Shown: piece by piece, positions 29,404-37,742 of the stretch
Numbering within the stretch: position 1 is the stretch's first letter
How the letters are laid out: each line of letters begins with the position of its first letter
From: Peronospora farinosa
Taxonomy: Eukaryota; Oomycota; Peronosporomycetes; Peronosporales; Peronosporaceae
Assembly: GCA_947646735.1 (NCBI GenBank)
Contig: CANTFK010000341.1
Coordinates: 1 to 44,332 of the forward strand
DNA: 44,332 nt
Direction: 5' to 3'
Translations under genes and position numbers: made by a program
The notes under the pieces: generated by a model
The model's database searches: none
Told to the model about the DNA's origin: nothing
The model's input: only the letters and a program-made list of their open reading frames with translations

Positions 29404-30909
29404 CTAGTCCTTGTACTTCATGTCTTCTTCACTGAAGCCAATGGTAGGAAACTGCCGCACAAACGCAGTCACATTGCGTTTCAGCGCCTCCACTTTCTCC
29501 ATCGCCTCAGCGTCTTTTGCAACAAACTCCTTAAAGTCCTTCACCTTCTTCATGCCCTGTGCACGAGCACGCTCATTCAGCTCAGCCGTGAGCTTGACAC
29601 CTTCATCAAGGAAGGCAGCCACTTGATGGAAATCCTCTTCCGTGCATCCACGCGTGGTCAACGCAGGGGCACCAAGACGAATTCCACCAGGCACAAACGC
29701 ACTCTTGTCACCAGGCACCGTGTTCTTGTTCACCACCATATTGGCACTCTCAAGCACAAACTCGACACGAGCGCCATCAATGCCACGCGACTTCTTCACA
29801 TCTACGAGAGCCAAATGGTTGTCCGTGCCATTTGATATCACCTCGTAGCCACGCTTCATCAATTCAGCCACCATGGCACGAGCATTCGCAATCACTTGCG
29901 ACTGGTACGACTTAAACTCAGAACTCTGTGCCTGGAGCAAGGCCGTGCTCAAAGCAGCAATTGTGTGGTTATGCGGTCCACCCTGGAGACCAGGAAACAC
30001 GGCAAAGTCAATCTTCTGCTGCAGGTCGTACATGACTTCTTTACCACTTTTCTTGTCCGTGTGGCGTACACCCTTCCGATAGAAAATCATAGCTCCACGG
30101 GGTCCACGCAGTGACTTGTGAGTTGTCGTAGTCACCACGTCCGCGTACTTGAACGGCGAGGGTACAACACCAGCTGCTACCAGTCCACTAATATGAGCCA
30201 TGTCACCAAGCAACACAGCGTCCTGCTGGTCACAGATCTCACGCATACGCGCGTAATCAATATGACGCGAGTACGCACTAGTGCCTGCAACAATAAGCTT
30301 CGGTCGAAATAGTGCCGCTGTCTTCTCCAGTCCATCGTAATCAATAAGACCCGTGCTCTCGTCTAGACGATAGGGCATGCTCTCAAAGAAAATGGACGTC
30401 GCCGAAATCTTCTTCCGACCAAGTTGATAACCATGGGACAAATGACCGCCATGTGGCAAATCCAATGCCATAATACGGTCATGTGGCTCTAGTAGAGCCG
30501 TATAGACTTGAAAATTAGCAGGTGAGCCAGATAATGACTGGACATTGACTCCCCATTCTTCCGGATCAAGGTTAAAAGCTTCCAGGGCTCGAGCACGACA
30601 GAGTTCTTCTGCTTGGTCAATAAACTGGTTCCCACCATAATAGCGTTGGCCTGGGTATCCTTCCGAGTATTTGTTTGACATTATAGAGCCCAGTGCGTCC
30701 AGTACTGACACTGAAGTAAAGTTTTCCGACGCAATAAGGCTGATGCAGTTGCGTTGGCGTTGTTTCTCACGCTCAATAATGTCAAATAGTGCAGGATCTG
30801 ATAGTGACAATGACTTGTTCATAGTAGTGGACCACTTGAGACTTTCAGTCGAAGCATTACGACGCGATAGAAGCACACGACGGACAGGAACACGAAGGGG
30901 ACCAAACAT
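29404..30909 (-). CDS. SHMT: Serine hydroxymethyltransferase, probably mitochondrial
   Basis: This PLP enzyme interconverts serine plus tetrahydrofolate and glycine plus 5,10-methylene-THF. The 501-aa intronless ORF starts at ATG 30909. An earlier in-frame GTG is not a likely start and lies within the promoter element. Visible landmarks are [10 protein letters not shown], the glycine-rich [33 protein letters not shown], the [12 protein letters not shown] segment and the PLP-lysine box [14 protein letters not shown] with the lysine at about residue 265. The C-terminus ends in MKYKD. Length and motifs fit eukaryotic SHMT. The N-terminus [20 protein letters not shown] is basic, Ser/Arg-rich and without acids, as in a mitochondrial presequence, so location in mitochondria is inferred. 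No lesions are seen. Confidence 0.97.
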   Translation of the reverse strand: MFGPLRVPVRRVLLSRRNASTESLKWSTTMNKSLSLSDPALFDIIEREKQRQRNCISLIASENFTSVSVLDALGSIMSNKYSEGYPGQRYYGGNQFIDQAEELCRARALEAFNLDPEEWGVNVQSLSGSPANFQVYTALLEPHDRIMALDLPHGGHLSHGYQLGRKKISATSIFFESMPYRLDESTGLIDYDGLEKTAALFRPKLIVAGTSAYSRHIDYARMREICDQQDAVLLGDMAHISGLVAAGVVPSPFKYADVVTTTTHKSLRGPRGAMIFYRKGVRHTDKKSGKEVMYDLQQKIDFAVFPGLQGGPHNHTIAALSTALLQAQSSEFKSYQSQVIANARAMVAELMKRGYEVISNGTDNHLALVDVKKSRGIDGARVEFVLESANMVVNKNTVPGDKSAFVPGGIRLGAPALTTRGCTEEDFHQVAAFLDEGVKLTAELNERARAQGMKKVKDFKEFVAKDAEAMEKVEALKRNVTAFVRQFPTIGFSEEDMKYKD

Positions 30910-30926
30910 CTTCTTACTGGAACGAA

Positions 30927-30943
30927 GCAAATACAAGAATGAC
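30927..30943 (-). promoter_or_regulatory. Inr/FPR-like core promoter of SHMT
   Basis: On the minus strand, GTCATTCTTGTATTTGC lies 18-34 bp before the SHMT ATG. It fits the oomycete core promoter, an initiator (YTCANTYY) followed directly by the FPR (MAWTTTNC). Transcription would start near 30941, giving a leader of about 30 nt. That would also exclude the upstream GTG as a start. Confidence 0.6.
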
Positions 30944-31180
30944 ACGTTATGATAAGTAAAACATATTCATTAATTCTTAGAGTGTGATTGACGTAGATAC
31001 GAGGAATAACGGATATATAGAGTGGAAGAATAATTAGATTCTAGCGGATATTCGATTAGACATTCACCAAGCTTCCACGCCAGTCGAAATGTTTGGATGC
31101 CTCCAGTCCATCACAAGATTACGCTGATGAAGGTTATAGTCAGTTTTCTGGTTCTATTCGACCATTGCCTTCTAGTTCCT

Positions 31181-32233
31181 TCACTCAACGTCGTCCCTTT
31201 TAATGATCCACACATCGATACGATCGGTAGAAAACTCGGGATGTAAATTTGTCACTGGTACACGCGTCGTAACGAAATTGTAGCGCTTCAATTCACTGAC
31301 TAGCACTTGGTCGGACACAATGCTGCGCTTCTGATACGACATGAGAATCTCAGTCTTTACAGCTGAATGACGTAGCAATAGGTCAACAGTTGCCACGAGT
31401 GGTGGAATAAGTTCCTCAATCCATACAACGTCCGAGGCCAATATAAAGTCAATGTCTCCCAAGTTTATGGGTGGATCAAACCAGTTCAATACACGAGTAG
31501 AGACGTCACAGTCAACGGGTCGATTAGCATTAGCTGCTAGCTTCATTGTCTCTGCCACGTTGTTCGCAAGATTGTCAATCACATAGTCAAGATCAGAAAG
31601 AATCACCTCTTGTGCTCCAAGCAACGCAGCAGCGATCCCTACAAGTCCAGTCCCAGCCCCCAATTCTACAATTTTTTTGCCAGCAATATCATCACGACGT
31701 TGATATTCCAGATACTTGGCTAGTACCACCGATCCATCCCACGTTGTTAGCCCTGTGCCTTTGCCGGCATTCCCCACTTCTTCAATATGTACCACTCTTC
31801 CATCAATAATAATCTTGTCATTTGTAGCCGCCGCATTGAAGCCAAAGATTCTCGATGGGAGTGCTAGACACGTGTGATCTTGGAATAGTTCGGACGTGTT
31901 TGTGAAAATCACACTCAATCGTGAACGACGTCTTAGTTGTGATAGCTCCTTGAGTGGTGTAAATCGTTGTAATTTCTGGTCATGAATCTCAATTTTAATG
32001 TCAAGTTTAGTGGCTGGAGTCTCGAAATATTGTGTCAAGTGTTGCTGAATAATGTCCTGCAGTTCAATTAATGAAACGGGACCATGTGTCAATCGTAGTG
32101 TCATTGGACCATGTAATTGCTCGAATTGTCTAAATTGTTGCTGGAATTCCACACGCAACGTCAATGGTGGAGATGATAATGTCATTGCTGGAGACATGAC
32201 GAGCGATGAGAGTAACGACAAGATACACAGCAT
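31181..32233 (-). CDS. METTL21/FAM86-type lysine methyltransferase family protein
   Basis: 350 aa from ATG 32233, intronless. The C-terminal two thirds is a class I SAM-dependent methyltransferase of the Methyltransf_16 family. It has TWDGSVVLAKYL (164-175), SAM motif I VELGAGTGLVGI (189-200), an acidic post-I loop (ILSDLD) and DFILASDVVW (262-271). In family members these motifs serve methylation of lysines on chaperones and translation factors. The substrate here is unknown. Residues 25-115 form an extra N-terminal region (LTLRVEF... to SRLSVIF) that looks beta/alpha and ubiquitin- or PB1-like, but I cannot assign it. The first 18 residues are hydrophobic (MLCILSLLSSLVMSPAM). An ATG at codon 13 is an alternative start. 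It is co-directional with SHMT, 271 bp away. Confidence 0.85.
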   Translation of the reverse strand: MLCILSLLSSLVMSPAMTLSSPPLTLRVEFQQQFRQFEQLHGPMTLRLTHGPVSLIELQDIIQQHLTQYFETPATKLDIKIEIHDQKLQRFTPLKELSQLRRRSRLSVIFTNTSELFQDHTCLALPSRIFGFNAAATNDKIIIDGRVVHIEEVGNAGKGTGLTTWDGSVVLAKYLEYQRRDDIAGKKIVELGAGTGLVGIAAALLGAQEVILSDLDYVIDNLANNVAETMKLAANANRPVDCDVSTRVLNWFDPPINLGDIDFILASDVVWIEELIPPLVATVDLLLRHSAVKTEILMSYQKRSIVSDQVLVSELKRYNFVTTRVPVTNLHPEFSTDRIDVWIIKRDDVE

Positions 32234-32742
32234 TAGTCAAAACTGATGTATTGTATGTGTGCCTTACACACACCCGTGACACACTAAATAACACCATTTC
32301 TAAGTAATATTTCTTAGAACTAGCACGGTTCTAATTATAGAAAATAGTACTACGATAGAACTAGCACGGTGCTAATTCTAGAAAATATTACTATGAACAA
32401 GTGGCATGAAGCTCAGTACTATCAGCATGAGAGCTATAAGTGACATGAAGCGCGGAGTAGATGCACCTGTGGTGTGCTATGCAAGAATAAGACAGTACAC
32501 TCCTGGACCTGGCGTGTTGCAAATGCAGTACACGACTTTCCCACTGTTGTCGCAAAACTACGTATCGTTTGAAATTACCACTCAGCGCATTGACTCCACC
32601 ACATTAAAATTTAGTCACTGCCTATGGACAGCGACTTCTGTTAGCTTCCTGTCCAGTTCATACCACCTATCAACCTCTAGGTCCACATGACAAACGGACA
32701 GGTCACAATGCTGTTTCGATCGACGCTCACCAAGACGTCTCT
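32234..32742. other. Intergenic region, promoter side of methyltransferase
   Basis: This lies between the formin 3' end and the methyltransferase start. It holds the 41-bp tandem repeat (32315-32396) and a plus-strand ORF of 94 codons (32406-32690, ATG) without recognisable features, which I do not accept as a gene. Confidence 0.5.
32315..32396. repeat. 41-bp tandem duplication
   Basis: Two near-identical units begin TAGAACTAGCACGGT at 32315 and 32356, with CTAATT and TAGAAAATA-TACTA following. Each unit contains a partial palindrome (AGAAC-TAGCACG-GTTCT; CTAGCACGGTGCTA). They lie about 80-160 bp upstream of the methyltransferase ATG. Confidence 0.85.
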
Positions 32743-35700
32743 CTATAAACCTGCAAACTTTGCCCAACCCGGTGCGCTTTCACACAGCGCACGAATCAAT
32801 GCGTGTCGTTTCTCCGAATCCTGCAGTAGACGCGCAAGGTCCGGCACGAGACGTCCAACGAAGTCGGGGTCGAAGGAATCAATTAAATATTGGTAAAACT
32901 CGTGCGCCGTGATCTGCTCGTTCCCGTACTTTCGAGTATGTGACGTAAATGACTTCATCTTCTTCACATCACCACCGAACGCCACGAGGACTGCTTCTAG
33001 GATAGACTTGTGCAATAGCTGTGCTTCTTCTCCGACAACGGGTTCAACGTCTTTGATTGGAACAACCTTGTTGCGTCTGCGGCCTGCCGAAGAGGACCCC
33101 GCTCTCTCACGCCCTTCAGATGGCGGAGACACGAGTGAGTTGCGCTGTTGTTTCTTCGACTCTTTTTCTTTCTTCAGAGCCTCTTTGAAGCGTGCAAATG
33201 CCTCCAGCAACGCACTCTGCTTTTCCTCATCGGATAATAGCTTGGCACTGTTCGGGATAATTTTACTTGCACATTTTGACCCAACACACTGCCGCACTTG
33301 GTCACAAAACGCGTCAGCTGTTAATTCGTCCATGCCAAATTTCCGTGACATGTCCTTGAACTGCTCAATCACCGCATCTTCGTTGCCAGGCGAATGCTTC
33401 GCAGCCCAGGTAGTGATGACGGACATGATATCGGCATAAATACCCCTGGTCTCCTGCGACTTTTCTTGTCGGTCCTCTTCTTGTCGTTGGCGTTCCTCAG
33501 CTTCACACTTTAGTCGCTCAGCCTTTTCGGCTTCAGCAGCAACGCGCGCAGCTGCAGCCTCTTCGTAGATAGCTTGATATTCCTTCGTTTGATTTTGGCG
33601 GTAGGCCTTCTTGAACTCGGTCACAAATTCGTATAGAATAGTGAAAAACTCCATCGGACCGAGTTTCCTGGGGTCCTCGCCAAAAGAGCTCACAAGCTCT
33701 TCATAAGACGTCTTCAGACCAGTGAAGTCACGCCCCAGCTCCTCCAGCACCTCCTCCGCGTCTTTCGCAAACGGAGTCATCACCTCGTAAAATTTGTCAC
33801 CCTCAATATGATCACTCTTAGAAGCACGCACTTGACCCTTCAACATCGCTAGTTCGGCGTTGTAGGAGGACAAGTCGGCCCGCAATTGATCAAGTGACAA
33901 CCTTTTAGCCTCCACAATATGTGGAACTTCTCCGGCAAACGTAATGACGTCCGGGGTCTTCTCTTCCAGCTGATGTAATAGGAAGTGCATCAAAGTGATT
34001 CGAGGATCAACTGACTTCAGTGTGTGCAGCTTCATAAGGGTATCCAACTTGAAGCCGTAAGCACCACCACGAGGCGTGCCACCATTCAAGTAGTTGCCGA
34101 TCGCCAAAATGTGCTCCAGGACACGGCGAAACTTGTCGCTCTCGGTCACTTGGTCCGTAGCAGCAACCAGTGTATCCATCTGCGCCTGTGTTTCCAGAAT
34201 ACGATTCTCAAACTGTAACTTGTATCTAAAGCACTTAATTCGCTGAGTGTAGCGCGGGATGGTCAAAAGATCAAGGAAGAATTTTTCCACATTTCCGAGC
34301 AGCTTTGCATCCCCGTCGTAATTCTTGAGCATGTCAATTTCTTCCAGCGTAGGTGAAATAGAAATCAGCACATTCACCACCTCAGACCCAAGCTTCTGGC
34401 CATCCAAAGCGTATATGGCTTCTTTAATGTCCTTCGATGACATTTTGAATCGAGCAATCGCGATTGCCACATTTTGCTGCCTCTTCGGGTCGAAAAGGAG
34501 TACTTCTTTCGGATGGACTGGTACCTTTTCAGCTTCCTTCCTCTTTTCATCCTGCTTTTTTGATACCTCTACCGGGTTTTTGCGAAACATCCACTCCATT
34601 TCCTCTACGTCCAGCTTGGCACGCGAATCGTTCAGCTTCATCCACACGGTGCTACTTACCACGTTGACAGGCACACGAGTCCAAAAGAGCGGGCGTAATT
34701 CGACGTTTGGCTTCACAGTGTCCTTCTTTGGAAGCTGAGACTCCTCACTTTGCTCGGGTGTTGTCGGTTTACCCAGCTTTACAGTCAAGCTCGCTTCTAG
34801 TACCGAGGGATCTACCTTTACCGCCTCCGCTGGAGGAGGAAGACCAGCAAGAAGGCCGCCACCACCGCCGCTACTACCTGCTTCCTTCTGGTTAGGTGAC
34901 GGTGCATCAGGCGTGTCGAGCAAGTCTGCATTTACGCCTGCGGCACTCATCTTCATTTTTACTTGCTCGGCCGACATCCCCATTTTCAACAACTTGAAGA
35001 ATTTCTCGTAGCCTGGGTCTTCCTTCACCGTCATCACCTGGTTGGATGTCGCTGCTAGTGTTGCCGCAACACCAGATCCCGGCATTAGTGCATCCGGCGT
35101 GTCAAGAAGGTCCGGATTCAGACCACTTGAGGTCATTTTCAGCTTGATTTGCTCAGAAGGCATTCCCATCTTCAGAAGCTTGAAAAATTTAGCGTATTGC
35201 TCGTCTTCCTTCACGAAGTTGCCACTCGACGTCATAGGCACAGCTGTCACATTATTTGTACTTGAAACAGCACCACCAATGATTACATCTGGTTCATCAA
35301 GAATCGACGGGTCGACGCCTGACGCTTGCATCTTTATCTTCACCTGTTCAGCAGGCAGTCCCATTGTCAATAACTTGAAAAACTTCGAATAGTCTGGGTG
35401 ATCTTTAGCTGCAATACCCGTTCCATTGCTATTAGGTGCCTTCTCCACTACCTCAGTCGATGCAGCCTGAGAAGCCGGTTCCAATGCTCTTTGTTTGTTT
35501 GTTTGTGCTTCCACAGCAGCCGTAGCAGCAGCCGTAGCAGCAGCGGCAGCAGCAGCAGTGGCCTCCGATACTGCACGTGCGTGTTCCTCCTCTCTTTCCA
35601 GCCGTCGACATTCTGATTCCGATATCCTGTGCTTAAACTTCGCAACACGATTGCGTAGCTTTTCATTCTCAGCCTGCAATTGCGCCACAAGTTCCTCAAC

Positions 35701-36574
35701 CTCTTTTGTGTTTGCTGCTGCTTCTTCATCTGCTTCTGGAGTCGCTTCAACAATGTCTCTCGCAATATCCACCACCATAACTTCCTCTTCCTCTTCCACA
35801 GGTGCGTCATCTTCTGATCCGTCCGTCTGATCCATTGGTGATCCATTTGATTCATCAATAACCACAAGATTTGATCCTTGATTGCCTCGATCTACTTCTC
35901 CGACTCCGACGACATCTGATACACTCACTGGAGACATCAACTGTTGCCTCACTGATGTACCACACTCAATACAGAACTTGACTCGTGGTGGTAATTCATA
36001 GCCACATTCAATACAAAACTTAGCTGTGCTCGTTAACTGTCAATCACGTAAAAAAAATACAAAGAAAAAAGCTCGAACATTAGCAACAGTAATCACCACC
36101 AAAAAAAACAGCCGGTGTAACTTCAACTTGTCCAACCCTACTCACATTTGTGACTTGGGGCGGATTCGGTGGGACACTAAACGTCGATGACATTCGACGT
36201 TTACTCCCACTAGGTAATCTGATGCTTGTAATCTCGAGCGTTGCGTCATCATTCAAGCAGCCCATACAATACCATTGTGGTCGCATTCGCTCTGTCTTTT
36301 TACGGTCAATTGCCTTGCATCCACACTCTTTACACACGGCAATGTGACAGCAACGACAGTGATGACGACGACGCAAAATATTAAACGACTTGGAGCATAC
36401 GCCACACTCGGGCTCACGTGCAAACGCGTCCTCTGGTGCCATACTGAGTCTACTGCCTAGTGACGAACGCATGCGGCATCTAGTGGGGGTTACAGCTGCA
36501 GCTGCAGCTGCGGCGGGACTTAACTCACTCGTGTTTGTGGGCGAGAATAGACCTCGACGCGTAGTCCCCTCCAT
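32743..36574 (-). CDS. FYVE / zinc-ribbon / FH2 formin (two exons, 36574-36146 and 36036-32743)
   Basis: The predicted protein has 1240 aa. Exon 1 (ATG 36574) encodes a FYVE finger at residues 50-106 with the RRRHHCRCC signature and CGVC, CKEC and CMGC pairs, a PI3P-binding fold. Exon 2 adds a double-CxxC zinc ribbon (FCIECG twice, 150-168), an acidic/coiled segment (256-301) and polyalanine (302-318). Three repeats with the pattern FFKLLKMGMPSEQIKLKM..G.....LLDTPD follow (about 357-393, 420-458, 482-520), resembling CCDC53/WASH-subunit motifs of protist formins. FH2 lies at about 585-961 (PLFWTRVPV, IGNYLNGGTPRGGAYGFKLD). Two related ~80-aa repeats end the protein (1009-1090, 1144-1227). FH2 nucleates and elongates actin, and FYVE suggests endosomal membranes. 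A proline-rich FH1 is almost absent. If not spliced as proposed, there would be two adjacent genes, but the zinc-ribbon frame has no ATG of its own. Confidence 0.85.
36037..36145 (-). other. Intron joining FYVE and formin exons
   Basis: On the minus strand the exon reads CAAGTCACAAAT|GTGAGT and the intron ends in a T-rich tract and GTGATTGACAG|TTAACG. Both borders are phase 0, the intron is 109 bp, and a TGCTAATG branch-like site is present. Reading through without splicing hits TAA at 36080 and TGA at 36042. Confidence 0.78.
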
Positions 36575-37330
36575 GATCAGCTCCAACGATAGCTATGTGT
36601 GGCTTCTCTTATGACTTTAGACAGGCGTTTGCCTCCCTTGATGCGATCGGTTTCAACAGGTTTTGAAGGCAGGTTCGAAATGATACATGTCGCAGGATTG
36701 TGGACTTTTAAATGTTAAACGTAAGGCGAAGGACACCCATGATGACGGCAGAGAACAAAACAGATACATGTCTGAAGAGCCTGATATAACGTGATTAATT
36801 CATGGCAAATTGGCGACAAGCACAATTTGCCCCATAATAAACAAGGTAAAAATGTATTGAAATGTTAATGCCAGCAGTTCGCCCTGGGGCATAACGACGT
36901 ATCATGCAGTTGTCGGAAACAGTGACTCATGTTTCTGATTACGACCTATGATCATTAAAGTCATGTTAGTTGCAACTTGACAGCAACGAGCCATGGGGAT
37001 TTTGTGCTGACGTCCAGTATCAAATGGTACTTTTTTCGTAGCGACTCAGGTGGCCGTAAGCGCCTACGGGCGTATAGAGCAGTCGCCGAGAGAGGGTGTT
37101 GCAATAGGTTTGCCGCTACCAGTCAGTCAGTTGCAATAAGAAGGCCGTCTCTCTCTGTACAGTACAGAGCATAGTGTAAAGCACTCCAATTATCGTCCTA
37201 AGTGATGATTGGTGGCACTACTTCAACCCAACGCAGCCAATCATCTCAAACAAGTACCCTGTCATTTTCGCTAGCGATTCAAACAGGGTACTGAGCACCT
37301 CATAAGCACAAGGCGTTCAGTCAGATCAAA
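36575..37330. other. Divergent intergenic region, formin and small-gene promoters
   Basis: No gene is recognised. Near the right end are two CCAAT-type sites in opposite orientation (GATTGG at 37207, CCAATCA at 37237), a hairpin AGTACCCTGT...ACAGGGTACT (37253-37292), and inside its loop TCATTTTCGCTAGCG, which resembles an initiator about 65 bp before the ATG at 37331. Confidence 0.45.
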
Positions 37331-37615
37331 ATGCTGCTCACGTTTCTCGAAAAGTTGCCATTTGGACAGAATGGCAAAGTATTTGTCGGTACATGCATTT
37401 GCTTGGCCATTTGTTCGTACCCCGTTATCCGAAAACGTACGCTCCGTTAGTCGCACTCAACCGCTTCTTCTACTATCGTATTTGTTAACACGCTTTTATT
37501 CTCGTTTGTCTCCATAGAACAAAAGGCTGGTCACGACCTCTTTTCTTCCGAGAGACCACAGGAAATCGTGGACCAGCAGATAAAGGCTCGTCGTGAGAAG
37601 CTTAACATCAAGTAG
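37331..37615 (+). CDS. Small single-pass membrane protein, 67 aa, two exons
   Basis: The gene is predicted from splice logic, exons 37331-37436 and 37518-37615. Exon 1 starts MLLTFLEKLPFGQNGK and continues into a hydrophobic stretch (about residues 17-31, VFVGTCICLAICSYP). It ends AAAAC|GTACGC. The 81-bp intron has TTGTTAAC and a T-rich tract before CTCCATAG. Exon 2 continues in phase with QQKAGHDLFSSERPQEI and ends EKLNIK-stop. A short N-terminus, one TM helix and a basic amphipathic tail resemble mitochondrial inner-membrane assembly or accessory subunits, but I do not recognise the family. It converges on MCM8, with stops 128 bp apart. An alternative is chance, but phase, splice signals and composition all agree. 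Confidence 0.6.
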
Positions 37616-37742
37616 AGTTGCACGTCGTAGTTTAAACTTTGTCATTGGACTTCTTGGTAGAATGACAGACACAACTTGAGCTTTTGTTTCTCGCCTGTTC
37701 GGATACTCGAATAGCTCTGGTTAGAGCATCTTGTGCCTTGGT

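Noticed and set aside
29404..30945. Upstream GTG start for SHMT
   Set aside because: GTG is not a usual eukaryotic start and it lies within the Inr/FPR-like motif. ATG 30909 gives a good presequence.
32406..32690. 94-codon plus-strand ORF with ATG
   Set aside because: No recognisable domain, atypical composition, and it overlaps the flank of two well-supported genes. Kept only as part of the intergenic description.
35495..35830. Alanine/serine-rich plus-strand ORF inside the formin
   Set aside because: It is a shadow of the polyalanine and glutamate-rich coding stretch of the formin on the minus strand.
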